Notes: a model not told the origin generated them from the sequence alone. Shown: positions 1-8,311, numbered from the stretch's first letter. The stretch: DNA of 34,767 nt from Flavobacteriaceae bacterium PRS1 (GCA_003709165.1 RDRZ01000023.1:1-34767), one strand, 5' to 3'. Made by a program: numbers and translations.

Positions 1-37
1 GCTAAGCGCAGTCGAAGCATCGAAGTGAGGTTCTCTT
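1..37. repeat. Degenerate copy of the GCGCAGTCGA dispersed repeat
   Basis: The window opens with AGCGCAGTCGAAGCATCGA followed by AGTGAGGTTCTC. It resembles the repeat at 23315-23341, which reads TCGAGCGCAGTCAAGATGCG and then AGACCTC, and the palindrome at 12252-12269. The copy is imperfect and may start outside the window. Confidence 0.5.
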
Positions 38-217
38 TGTTTTGTTTTTCATGTTAATAACTTTACTTGAGCGTTTGCTATAAGCAGTTGGTTTTATAAA
101 CGTAAAATCCTAACTTCTCTTATTGTACGATATAGTTCATTAAATCAGAACGATATCTTAAACATTACCTGCAAGCATCACAAAAGAGAAATCGTACTAA
201 AAAAGAACAGTAACGCA

Positions 218-307
218 CAAATCGCAGATTTGATTTTTGCCTACGCAAAGGCAAACACATATAGTTTTACTTCTTTCTGTTTATAAGCACAAGTCAAAAA
301 AGACTTG
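218..307. repeat. Three consecutive short perfect hairpins
   Basis: Three stem-loops follow one another: CAAATC-gca-GATTTG (218-232), TTTGCC-tacgcaaa-GGCAAA (236-255) and CAAGTC-aaaaaa-GACTTG (290-307). The first and third share the frame GCACAARTC...GAYTTG. The block lies just past the stop of the minus-strand pair ending at 320, so the last hairpin could terminate that unit, but it lacks a clean minus-strand U-tract. The rest of 1-319 shows no gene. A dispersed flavobacterial repeat or a structured RNA end are both possible. Confidence 0.5.
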
Positions 308-319
308 CGCCATAGGGAT

Positions 320-967
320 TTACTTTTTGTGGTCTATTATAACTTTAATAAGAGAATAGAGATAAGAAAAGATAAATGCAGCTGCAATTACAGGAGCAGT
401 GTATGGAACCAACCAAGCCAAAATAAGTGATACATTAACCAACAATATTGCTATGGCACTTTTGGTCATACTTCTAATCAAATAAGGCAGAGGGTAGGGT
501 ACAAACATAGTTATTGTGTTTGATAGAAATATGATAATTAACGTCCAAGTAGGATCGAAACTAAATAAATCAGCTAATAGAAGTGCAAAAAAAGTGTGAC
601 GAATAAGTTCATTAGTAGGTGAGCCTGCTGATTTTGTAAGAGCAGGGTCTAGCCTTGCTACTGATCGTATCAAAATTGCAGCAACAGCAATTAAACCTAT
701 AATACCACAAGCGATACCATAGTGTAATCCAATAAACATAATAAGAATGGTATGAGACACTGCATCACAAACATTATCCATCCGAGCCCCAAATTCACTT
801 TTGGCATTTAGTTTTATAGCAAGAATGCCATCAAGATCATCCATGATATTATTGTAGATTATCAAAGGGATTATGTACAGGAAGCGATTGTCTGAAAATA
901 GTATTACCAAGGGTAGAACACCAAGGATTGAGACGATGTTTGGGATGTTTTTATAAACTTTATTCAA
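320..967 (-). CDS. CDP-alcohol phosphatidyltransferase family membrane protein
   Basis: This is an integral membrane enzyme expected to move a phosphoalcohol between a CDP-activated compound and an acceptor alcohol, with release of CMP. The family signature is complete: D43, D46-G47, A50, G60, D64 and D68, matching D-x2-D-G-x2-A-x9-G-x3-D-x3-D, with Ile instead of the usual Arg after A50. Several hydrophobic segments fill the rest of the 215 residues, a normal length for the family. It starts 12 bases after the stop of the upstream nucleotidyltransferase gene, so the two are almost surely cotranscribed; the pairing suggests that one makes the CDP-headgroup and the other uses it. The substrate cannot be read from the sequence: phosphatidylserine, inositol-phosphate or phosphonolipid chemistry are all open. 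Confidence 0.85.
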   Translation of the reverse strand: MNKVYKNIPNIVSILGVLPLVILFSDNRFLYIIPLIIYNNIMDDLDGILAIKLNAKSEFGARMDNVCDAVSHTILIMFIGLHYGIACGIIGLIAVAAILIRSVARLDPALTKSAGSPTNELIRHTFFALLLADLFSFDPTWTLIIIFLSNTITMFVPYPLPYLIRSMTKSAIAILLVNVSLILAWLVPYTAPVIAAAFIFSYLYSLIKVIIDHKK

Positions 968-979
968 AATATTATTTCA

Positions 980-1774
980 CTACAACACGGCTGCTAATGG
1001 TTGTTTAGTATGTAACATAAGCTTTTCACACTCGTACAAATCTTCTATATTATCTATTTCGTACCAGAAATCACTATCAAAGTAAACACATTGAAAATTT
1101 AGACTACCATCTGCTACCATTTCTGAAAATACTGCCTCATAATAACTATTTACTTTACCTATCGAAATCCATGAGTCTAATCGTTTACTAACCTGTCTCC
1201 ATGATTCTGGTGAAAAACTATAAATGTTAACTGTCTTAAAGTTGGTATCATTTGTTAAAGATCCACCAAGATTAAAAGCGGTTACCTGGCTAGGCAATCG
1301 GTTATCAGTGGTTATGGTTGTCCCATTCATCCAAGGTAATATATGAGAAACAGCAATTTTATTTGGTAACAGCATTTCTTCGAGTTGAGAAGACTTAAAA
1401 ATTAAATCACTTTCAATTAAGATGAACGATTCCTTGATTTTTTCTCTTGCCATCCATAGTGAGTAGATGTTATTTGTCGTTTTATATAATGGACTTACAA
1501 TGTACTCAACTGTAATATTTTTGGATATATTTTCAAGATAATCTCTGATTTGTTGCTCAAATGGTCCAATAACAATAACTAAACGTTTGAATTTGTAGTG
1601 ATGAAGGGTTTCTATAAGACGTCCTAGAATTTCAATTTCATTAACACTGGTCAAACATTTTGGGGCATCATTGGTTAAGGGATTTAAGCGCCTCCCAGTA
1701 CCTGCTGCAAGAACAAGTGCTGTAGTGATTTTTTCTGAGTGTTCAGAGTTATTCAAATTGTAAATTTCCTTCAT
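980..1774 (-). CDS. Sugar-phosphate/phosphocholine-type nucleotidyltransferase (probable cytidylyltransferase)
   Basis: This soluble NTP-transferase protein (264 aa) resembles LicC/PntC-type cytidylyltransferases. The N-terminal nucleotide loop LAAGTGRRL (22-30) is followed by PLT and P38-K39. NNIYSLW (101-107) and ESDLIF (121-126, with the metal-binding D123) are typical of enzymes that activate phosphocholine or aminoethylphosphonate with CTP rather than glucose-1-phosphate. It probably makes a CDP-alcohol or CMP-phosphonate for the CDP-alcohol phosphatidyltransferase encoded directly downstream. No phosphonate biosynthesis gene (PEP mutase, aminotransferase) is visible beside it; the upstream spacer has no intact gene. 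The fold is certain; the CTP preference and substrate are inferred from motifs and context. Confidence 0.75.
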   Translation of the reverse strand: MKEIYNLNNSEHSEKITTALVLAAGTGRRLNPLTNDAPKCLTSVNEIEILGRLIETLHHYKFKRLVIVIGPFEQQIRDYLENISKNITVEYIVSPLYKTTNNIYSLWMAREKIKESFILIESDLIFKSSQLEEMLLPNKIAVSHILPWMNGTTITTDNRLPSQVTAFNLGGSLTNDTNFKTVNIYSFSPESWRQVSKRLDSWISIGKVNSYYEAVFSEMVADGSLNFQCVYFDSDFWYEIDNIEDLYECEKLMLHTKQPLAAVL

Positions 1775-2168
1775 GTAAATAATAGTTTTAATTCAAAATT
1801 AATTCATATAAGAAAAATCTTATACTATTAGTCCCAGTAATTGGTTAGTGAGCTTAGAAAATCAACCTTAAGACAGTACTAGTGCAAGCTAGTAGTCACC
1901 CTTTTTTCAATATTCTTATGCAAGTATGAAACGAACTCTAATTTATAATTCAGTGGTAGAATCAGTCAGTTCGTTTATTTTGTTCTGAGAAATATTGTCG
2001 CGAAGTTAGTGAAAAAATTTTAGAATAAAAAACATGTAATTTTTATAGCTTCGTTGATTTATGTGTTCCAAAGGACACTTAAATTCTCACAATGGATCTA
2101 ATAGTCTTATTCTCGGTATATTGATCAGAAAAAACAACAATATATAATTACCTAAAATATTTTAATAT
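1775..2168. other. Gene-less spacer with one terminator-like hairpin
   Basis: No ORF here looks real on either strand. A perfect hairpin TACTAG-tgcaag-CTAGTA (1877-1894) is followed by a run of six T (1902-1907) on the plus strand, like an intrinsic terminator, but no plus-strand gene precedes it. The remaining sequence is AT-rich without recognisable repeats. Together with the remnant at 2169-2340 it looks like a decayed gene region. Confidence 0.4.
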
Positions 2169-2340
2169 TTACTCCATTTTAGAACCCATTATTTCAATCA
2201 ATAATTTCTTGTTGGACTTTTCAAATTTCAAATCGTATTTTTTTTAGTTCTGTATGTAATGTTTTAGGGTCTTCAGTTTGCCATTCTAATTCAATATCGT
2301 ATTCGCCTGTTAGGCTAGTTTTATCGACAACTGTAACAAT
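2169..2340 (-). pseudogene. C-terminal remnant of a DUF3738/TIGR03435-type protein
   Basis: Read on the minus strand from 2340, the sequence encodes VTVVDKTSLTGEYDIELEWQ and then TEDPKTLHTELKK. The VVDKTxLTGxYDxxLEW pattern is the hallmark of the DUF3738 (TIGR03435) domain. The frame then breaks at a run of eight A (T at 2238-2245). Removing one A restores YDLKFEKSNKKLLIEIMG-SKME and a stop at 2169-2171. An in-frame stop at 2341-2343 closes the fragment upstream, so only about 55 residues of the C-terminus survive. Its last 25 bases are identical to the 3' end of the TPR lipoprotein gene at 5637-5661. No intact relative is in the window. Confidence 0.7.
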
Positions 2341-2383
2341 TCAGATTTTTTATTCTCTATAGAAATATAATAACACTCAACAA

Positions 2384-2402
2384 AATCAATCAATCAATCA
2401 AT
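2384..2402 (+). repeat. AATC tetranucleotide tandem repeat next to a start codon
   Basis: AATC is repeated 4.75 times, ending three bases before the ATG of the amidohydrolase gene at 2406. The unit length is not a multiple of three, but the repeat lies outside the coding region, so copy-number change would alter leader length rather than frame. Confidence 0.7.
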
Positions 2403-2405
2403 ACA

Positions 2406-3767
2406 ATGAGAACAAAAATTAGCTTACTAAGTTTTATTTTACTGCTTATTATAAGTAGTTGTACTAAAGAAAAAACCGACACCATTTCAATTGAAAATGT
2501 AAATCTTATCCCGATGAACGAAGAAGTTGTTTTAAAACAACAAAGGGTAGTTATAAAAGACGGCAAAATAATTAGGATTGAACCCAATTCAAAAAAATCA
2601 GACTATAATTCGAAGTTGGTTATAGACGGTACGGGAAAATACTTAATCCCCGGATTATCAGAAATGCACTATCATTTGAGAAGTAATAAAAGGGGAATAG
2701 AAAAGGATTTAAAACTCATGATTGCTAATGGCATTACTACTGCCCGAAATATGGGCGAATTCAGTGGGCAAGACCATATAAGCATTCGGAATAAAATACG
2801 TAGTGGCGAATTAATGGGCCCTAATTATTATACTACTGGACCCTATTTACGAACGAAAAACTTTCCAAATATTGAAACCGTAATTAAAATTGTAAAAGAG
2901 CATAAGGAAAAAGGTTACGATTATCTTAAAATTGGCGATGGTTATACCTTACCTAAGGATATCTATCTAAAAATTCTGGAAGAAGCAAAAAAGCAAGGGG
3001 TTGTTGTTATTGGTCATGCACAACATAGCTTGCCTTTAGAATATTCGTTGCGAATGAAATCTATTGAGCATGTGGAGGAGTTTGTGTATACCTTAAATCA
3101 TAAAGAAGGTCGTATGTTCCCTATCGTTCTAAATTTTGAAACTTCTTTTTTAAACAAGGCTGCCGAACAAATAAAAAAGAGTGGCATCTATGTGGCTCCA
3201 ACCATAGTGGTGTTTGACTATATTATTCAATATCTTGACGATGAAAAATTTGAGCTTTTAAAAAAGGATGAAACGTCCATACATTTAAATTTAAAAGATT
3301 CCATTTCTTATCTCACCGAAGATAATGAATATCGAATGAATTTTAAAGGCAAAGAAATAAATGGTTTGAAATACGAAGATTTATATGAGGATTATTTAAA
3401 ATGGATGAGAGTCTTCACAAAAGTATTATCAGACCATGAGGTGCCATTACTAACAGGAAGTGATACTTTTGGAATGGTAATCGTTGGCTATTCACTGCAT
3501 CAAGAGTTTGTGCTTTTACAAGAAATTGGGCTTAGTCCTTTTCAAGTATTAAAGGCGAGTACTGTTACTGCAGCAAAATATTTAGATGTTTTTGACCTAG
3601 AAGGGACTATCTCGGAAGGCAAAAACGCCAATTTGGTATTGCTTAATAAAAATCCTCTTGATGATATAAAAAACACGACAACTATTGAAGGAGTTATGCT
3701 TAAAGGAGAATGGCTAGACCGAGCCCGATTAGATGCCATGCTAAAGGAGTCGGCAACTAGAGAGTAA
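2406..3767 (+). CDS. Amidohydrolase-family lipoprotein (imidazolonepropionase-like)
   Basis: A metal-dependent hydrolase of the amidohydrolase superfamily, probably anchored in the cell envelope. Residues 1-19 are a lipoprotein signal ending in the lipobox IISSC, with C19 the expected lipidated cysteine. A TIM barrel follows with the metal site H88-Y-H90, a candidate bridging K175 in YLKIGD, H204/H207 in GHAQH, H222 and the catalytic D353 in GSDTFG. The C-terminus (390-435) returns to the beta-sandwich typical of the superfamily (EGTISEGKNANLVLL). The length of 453 aa is normal. Substrate is unknown; relatives include prolidases and other cyclic-amide hydrolases. A serine hydrolase gene follows 90 bases downstream on the same strand and may be cotranscribed. 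Confidence 0.85.
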   Translation: MRTKISLLSFILLLIISSCTKEKTDTISIENVNLIPMNEEVVLKQQRVVIKDGKIIRIEPNSKKSDYNSKLVIDGTGKYLIPGLSEMHYHLRSNKRGIEKDLKLMIANGITTARNMGEFSGQDHISIRNKIRSGELMGPNYYTTGPYLRTKNFPNIETVIKIVKEHKEKGYDYLKIGDGYTLPKDIYLKILEEAKKQGVVVIGHAQHSLPLEYSLRMKSIEHVEEFVYTLNHKEGRMFPIVLNFETSFLNKAAEQIKKSGIYVAPTIVVFDYIIQYLDDEKFELLKKDETSIHLNLKDSISYLTEDNEYRMNFKGKEINGLKYEDLYEDYLKWMRVFTKVLSDHEVPLLTGSDTFGMVIVGYSLHQEFVLLQEIGLSPFQVLKASTVTAAKYLDVFDLEGTISEGKNANLVLLNKNPLDDIKNTTTIEGVMLKGEWLDRARLDAMLKESATRE

Positions 3768-3812
3768 TATATAATCTAATAATTCACGACTCATTTTTTA
3801 ATCTAATAAATT

Positions 3813-3833
3813 CCTCGAGGTTCTACCTCGGGG
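3813..3833. repeat. CCTCGAGG/CCTCGGGG hairpin in spacer
   Basis: CGAGG-TTCTA-CCTCG (3816-3830) forms a perfect GC-rich hairpin inside the outer pair CCTCGAGG...CCTCGGGG, unusual in this AT-rich spacer. It ends 24 bases before the serine hydrolase ATG. It looks like a copy of a dispersed palindromic unit; no second copy was seen in the window. Confidence 0.4.
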
Positions 3834-3857
3834 CAGTACATTTAAAAACCACCAATT

Positions 3858-5507
3858 ATGAAAAAGATAATTTTCTACATTTTACTTTATTTCGGATTAT
3901 TTTACTCGCCAAATTCTTATGGACAAGTCTTTGATAAAAATGAACTTAAAATCAAAATTGATGCTCTAATTCCAACAGAGGTAAATGACTCCACACCTGG
4001 TCTTGTAATAGGTATTGTTCAAAAAGGTGAACTTATATTCAGTAAAGGATATGGTCTAGCTAATATCTCATATGGTATTTCAAACAATCCAAAAATGGTT
4101 TATAATATTGGTTCTGTGAGTAAGCAATTTCTCGGTTATGCTTTTGCTATGTTACACGTAAAAGGTGATTTAAATATTGATGACCCAGTAGGTAAGTATT
4201 TGGAAGATTGGCCTGAGTTTAAGCATACAGTAACCTTAAGGCATCTTCTTACACATACAAGCGGTTACAGAGAAGCATATACGATGTCTAATTTAGCCGG
4301 TAGATTCATCGGCGTTGATCGTCTCTCTAGAGAAGAATGCCTTGAAGTGGTTAGAAAACAACCTCAATTAGAATTTATACCAGGTTCTCGTTACACATAC
4401 AACAGTACGGCTTGGGTTATTTTGGCTGAAATTTTAGAGAAGGTTACAGGTAAACCTGCTGATGAATGGGTAGAAACCAACATTTTACAACCACTTAAAA
4501 TGAATGACACGCAAATTGAGAGCTATGTTGGGGAAGTGATCCATAATGCTGCAGAATCCTATTCTTATGATAAAGAACAAGGTTACATAAATCCAAAAAG
4601 TAATCGAGCTATTTTTGGAGCTGCAGAGGTTTACTCAAGTATTTATGATATGGTTAATTGGATTAATAATTACCGAACTGCGGAGATTGGCGGAAAAGCC
4701 GTAAACGATTTATTTCTCACCCCATTTATATTAAACGATGAGTCTAATTCTGAATATGCACTAGGAATAGGCATTAGTTCTTATCGTGGTTTAAAGCGTT
4801 ACAGACATACAGGCGGTCATGAAGCCTTTCTAACGCAATTAAGCTATTTTCCTGATTACGATTTGGGAATAATAACCATATCAAATTTTGGTGGTAAAGG
4901 ATGGCTCTCAACAACGAAAATTGCTGAGCTATTATTGGAAGAGCATATGAGTTCACCAGTAGATAAAGAAAACAACCAAATCGAAATAAAAAAAGAGAAG
5001 CTAGAACAATTTACAGGACTTTATTTGGCATCTACTCTTAATCGTACTCTAAATTTGACAATTGTTGAAGATACTCTCACAACAGCTGACGGAAGAAAAT
5101 TAATTCCAGTTACACAAAATTCGTTTCGCATAAATGGATGGAATGGTCAATTTCAAATTAATAATCTATCTAAAGAAAAAACTCAATTAACAATTATAGA
5201 TGGCACAAAGGAGACATATACTAAAGCAGAAAAATGGACTCCTAATGAAAGTGACCTAGGAGAATTTGAAGGTGATTACTGGAGTGATGAATTGGAAACG
5301 GTTTACCACTTAATTATAAAAAGTGAAAAACTAACAATTCAACATCGTTGGATAGATGACATATCATTAGAACCAATCGCAAAAGATTTTTTTAAAATGG
5401 ATTGGGGGTATTATGTAAAATTCAATCGAAATGAAGAGGGTAATATTTCAAACTTGAGTGTAAACTCTGGTCGAACATTAAATGTGATTTTTTACCGCAA
5501 AGAATAA
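3858..5507 (+). CDS. Beta-lactamase-family (S12) serine hydrolase, exported
   Basis: An exported penicillin-binding-protein-like serine hydrolase. Residues 1-23 form a signal peptide ending SYGQ. The class C/esterase catalytic set is present: S86-V-S-K89 (nucleophile Ser and Lys), Y181-N-S183 in place of the canonical YxN, and H317-T-G-G in the KTG position. The catalytic domain covers about 30-365. The tail to residue 549 is beta-rich and similar in type to the C-terminal domains (DUF3471-like) often found on these proteins. The family includes esterases, D-aminopeptidases and peptide hydrolases as well as beta-lactamases, so a resistance role is not implied. It faces the minus-strand TPR lipoprotein gene tail to tail. 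Confidence 0.85.
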   Translation: MKKIIFYILLYFGLFYSPNSYGQVFDKNELKIKIDALIPTEVNDSTPGLVIGIVQKGELIFSKGYGLANISYGISNNPKMVYNIGSVSKQFLGYAFAMLHVKGDLNIDDPVGKYLEDWPEFKHTVTLRHLLTHTSGYREAYTMSNLAGRFIGVDRLSREECLEVVRKQPQLEFIPGSRYTYNSTAWVILAEILEKVTGKPADEWVETNILQPLKMNDTQIESYVGEVIHNAAESYSYDKEQGYINPKSNRAIFGAAEVYSSIYDMVNWINNYRTAEIGGKAVNDLFLTPFILNDESNSEYALGIGISSYRGLKRYRHTGGHEAFLTQLSYFPDYDLGIITISNFGGKGWLSTTKIAELLLEEHMSSPVDKENNQIEIKKEKLEQFTGLYLASTLNRTLNLTIVEDTLTTADGRKLIPVTQNSFRINGWNGQFQINNLSKEKTQLTIIDGTKETYTKAEKWTPNESDLGEFEGDYWSDELETVYHLIIKSEKLTIQHRWIDDISLEPIAKDFFKMDWGYYVKFNRNEEGNISNLSVNSGRTLNVIFYRKE

Positions 5508-5533
5508 CTAAGCACAACTAAATATAAAAATAA

Positions 5534-5582
5534 TAGCCGAAATAGTAGTAAACTGAATATTTCTGGATTCCGTAATCGGCTA
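5534..5582. terminator. Possible structure between convergent genes
   Basis: TAGCCGA (5534-5540) and TCGGCTA (5576-5582) are exact inverted repeats separated by 35 bases in the 125-base gap between two convergent genes. A bidirectional terminator would fit the position, but there is no adjoining U-tract and the loop is long. Confidence 0.3.
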
Positions 5583-5632
5583 CTATAATCTTATACTAAC
5601 CAATAAGCGTCATTTAAATTTGTGTTCACTTT

Positions 5633-7360
5633 TTATTCCATTTTAGAACCCATTATTTCAAAATCAGCATCCATCCAGCTTTTCTCTATTAACTTTTCCA
5701 TTCGTGAAACATTTTCAGAATCGTTTAGGTTTTCGTAAGCTAACATTAAGCCATGATGTGCCCAGCCATTTTTTGGCAATCGATTTAAATCTTCTTCATA
5801 AGTAATAATAGCATCATTATAAAGTCCGGCTTTAATTTGAGAAGCACCTAAATGGTGACGAACAGAAAAGAACCAATCTGGTGGTTCGGTATAATTTAAT
5901 GCATCTTCAATAACAATAGCTTTCTTTAAAAGTGTAATGCTTTCATCATAATTCTTCTCATTGGAAAGAATTTCAGATTTTAATACTTTTTCAGCAATAA
6001 GGACTAAATCGTAAACCGTGTTTATTTCAAAAATTGTAATATCTTTTATGCTTTCATCTTTGGTTAATACTTGTAGGTTAGATAATTCAGCATTAGCTTT
6101 ATTTAAATTATTTAAACCTAAATATGCCATACCTTCTGCATAATGACGAACTGCCTTTGGGTATTTTAAATCATAAGTTTTAAGATCCATGGCTAAAATG
6201 TCATCCCATTTTTTAAATTTTACCGCCACATAATACGGAATAGTATAATAATGCTGCAAGGCTCCCCAACCCGGTTGTTTCATAATTTCAGGATGTACAT
6301 GTTCCGATACTTTATTAGCACCTATCATAGCCCAATGGCTATTACCTTCTAAAGTAGCTGTGGCTGCCATAAAATGATAATTATGCGGATAATACACTAA
6401 AGGATAAGAACCTTGTGCATGACAGGTTGTAACATAAGTGCTATCAGCAGCAACTGCAGCAATATTAGATAATGTGCCTTTATGATATTCTCCCGTTCTA
6501 ATATACGTATGAGAAGGCATATGAAGCAAATGACCTACACCGGAAACTAATCCATCATCAAAAACTTTTGCAGAACCATTTGAACGTTCAGGAGTGTTTG
6601 ATGCTTCTACAGCATGTATATAAAAATGATGTGCTCCGGGATGCATCGGATTTTTTTCTATTAAAGTTTCTAAAAGTGTTGTGATTTCTGGTGTCCATGA
6701 TTTTGCAATACCTTCTTTATCATATAGATCCCATGGATGTAAATTCATAATCGATTCCGCATATAAGGCACTTATTTCGGTATCATCCGGATATTGTTTA
6801 TACAATAGTTTCATAGCTTTAGAGTAGACAATGTCAAGCTGACTTCTGTCTTCTGGTGGTTCTGCAACATAACGTAAAGACATTGCTGCTATAAACTGTT
6901 GTTCCTTTTTGGTAGCGTTTATCGAAAGTGCTTTTGCTTTTTGAATAGCTTCATAAGCGCGTTGGTAGTTATCATCTTCCATTCCTGCATTATAGTTTGG
7001 ACCTAAAACATAGGCATAACCCCAAAATGCCATAGCACAATTTGGGTCTAATTTTGATGCATAATAAAATGAGCGCGCTGCTTCAGCATGATTAAAACCA
7101 TAAGCTAAAGTCATACCTTGATTAAAATAGCGTTGTACTAAAGTATCTTTTGTAGTTATAGGATAATTAACGGCATCTAATCCAGGAAGTAATGGCGCAA
7201 CATTATCTTTTTTATACCATTCGGCATCTGTAATTTGTGGTACACAAGCATATTTTGATGTTGGTGGTGATTTTGCAACTATTTCAGTTTCATTTTTAGA
7301 ATCTTTACAAGAAAATGTAAAAAGAAGTAATCCCGCGGTAACGAATATAATTTTTTTCAT
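5633..7360 (-). CDS. TPR-containing lipoprotein of unknown function
   Basis: A large exported protein (575 aa from this start) with a lipoprotein signal, MKKIIFVTAGLLLFTFSC, and the lipidated cysteine at position 18. Upstream in-frame starts at 7366 and 7396 would only lengthen the signal peptide, so the MKK start at 7360 is chosen. The body is alpha-helical with tetratricopeptide-like repeats, including a segment FNHAEAARSFYYASKLDPNC (about 85-105), one near MHPGAHHFYIHAVEA, and C-terminal repeats around YNDAIITYEEDLNRLPKNGW. Many His and Tyr residues are conserved-looking in the central segment. This TPR family is widespread in Bacteroidota and Proteobacteria and has no established biochemical role that I can name. 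Its last 25 bases match the DUF3738 remnant at 2173-2197 exactly. Confidence 0.8.
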   Translation of the reverse strand: MKKIIFVTAGLLLFTFSCKDSKNETEIVAKSPPTSKYACVPQITDAEWYKKDNVAPLLPGLDAVNYPITTKDTLVQRYFNQGMTLAYGFNHAEAARSFYYASKLDPNCAMAFWGYAYVLGPNYNAGMEDDNYQRAYEAIQKAKALSINATKKEQQFIAAMSLRYVAEPPEDRSQLDIVYSKAMKLLYKQYPDDTEISALYAESIMNLHPWDLYDKEGIAKSWTPEITTLLETLIEKNPMHPGAHHFYIHAVEASNTPERSNGSAKVFDDGLVSGVGHLLHMPSHTYIRTGEYHKGTLSNIAAVAADSTYVTTCHAQGSYPLVYYPHNYHFMAATATLEGNSHWAMIGANKVSEHVHPEIMKQPGWGALQHYYTIPYYVAVKFKKWDDILAMDLKTYDLKYPKAVRHYAEGMAYLGLNNLNKANAELSNLQVLTKDESIKDITIFEINTVYDLVLIAEKVLKSEILSNEKNYDESITLLKKAIVIEDALNYTEPPDWFFSVRHHLGASQIKAGLYNDAIITYEEDLNRLPKNGWAHHGLMLAYENLNDSENVSRMEKLIEKSWMDADFEIMGSKME

Positions 7361-7425
7361 AACCATAAATATTTGATTAACAGCCAATTTAATCATTAAA
7401 GATACGAAAATAAATATAGGATTTG

Positions 7426-8205
7426 TTAAAACAAATCATTCAAAACCTTTGCTAACCTAATTCCAGCAATTTGTAATTGTGAACGTACAGTTTTAAAATG
7501 ATCGTAAGAATAGAGATAACGTAAATTTTCGCCTTCACTAACCGATGCATATACTTTTTTGGTTAATTGATGAGTTTCATTAACCCAATCTGTTACAGTT
7601 CCTCTTTGTATAGCTTTTACTTGATCTTTTGTTAAAATATCTGCATTTTTAGCCAATTCAGTATAACTCATATTGTAACCATTTATCATTTCGGTATCCC
7701 AAACGCGATGTAAATTTGTGTTTTTATAAAACCATTTCAGTTTAAAGTCGTTACCACCTTTATCTTCTGCAAGTCCAACATGCATTGGTTGATGCAAGTC
7801 ACCTATAAAATGAACAAGCAATTTTAGGTAAAATACTTTGTCAGCGTTGCTAGAATTCTCGTCTTTAATTACTTTTATACAATGAGCAATTCCTGTTGAT
7901 AAATCTCCTTTTGGATTTTTTTCGGATTCTTCATAATTAGAATCTAATGGCATATTTACATAATGCCAGGTATAAAAATCGTTGTAGCGGTTATCCGATT
8001 TTATTTCATCAGCATAAGTTGAAACAAATGCCAATGATTTACCATTAAGCAGTTTTTTAATCTTTCGTTTTGTACTTGATTTTAAATAGTTTTCTGCAAT
8101 TTCGCCAACAGTACGATGTCCAGTAGCATTCCATCTTAATGACGAATTTGAACTAAACGAAACTATAAAAAAAGCAATAAATATAAATGTAAGTTGTGTT
8201 TTCAT
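7426..8205 (-). CDS. S1/P1-type zinc nuclease, exported
   Basis: A secreted or periplasmic zinc nuclease that would cleave single-stranded nucleic acid and may remove 3'-phosphates. All nine family zinc ligands are present: W25 (the N-terminal residue of the mature enzyme), H30, D66, H81, H132, D136, H142, H166 and D170, with family spacing. The leader is hydrophobic (residues 3-17). One oddity is that W25 is preceded by SSNSSLR, so the residue before the expected cleavage point is Arg, which signal peptidase I does not favour; the free Trp amine normally ligates zinc, so trimming by another protease or an atypical cut is implied. Length (259 aa) is normal. Starts 29 bases upstream of the TPR lipoprotein's extended start region, same strand, possibly cotranscribed. 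Confidence 0.9.
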   Translation of the reverse strand: MKTQLTFIFIAFFIVSFSSNSSLRWNATGHRTVGEIAENYLKSSTKRKIKKLLNGKSLAFVSTYADEIKSDNRYNDFYTWHYVNMPLDSNYEESEKNPKGDLSTGIAHCIKVIKDENSSNADKVFYLKLLVHFIGDLHQPMHVGLAEDKGGNDFKLKWFYKNTNLHRVWDTEMINGYNMSYTELAKNADILTKDQVKAIQRGTVTDWVNETHQLTKKVYASVSEGENLRYLYSYDHFKTVRSQLQIAGIRLAKVLNDLF

Positions 8206-8276
8206 ACTAATTAATGTTTTTGCTAATTTATAAATTACTTATGTAAAAAACCTTAAAATAAAATTAACATAGATAT

Positions 8277-8311
8277 ACTGCTAACTGCTACTGAACACTG
8301 ATTGCTGAAAA
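8277..8311. repeat. CTGCTAACTGCTACTGAACACTG dispersed repeat, copy 1
   Basis: A spacer repeat built from short CAGTnnnCAGT-like units, lying directly against the stop codon of the helicase gene. The reverse complement contains GTTCAGTAGCAGTTAGCAGT, matching the style of the copy at 25667-25694 (GCAGTATTCAGTTGGCAGTA). Confidence 0.5.

Noticed and set aside
3858-5507. Antibiotic resistance beta-lactamase
   Set aside because: The S12 motifs fit the broad esterase/peptidase group with a C-terminal beta domain; nothing points to beta-lactam hydrolysis.
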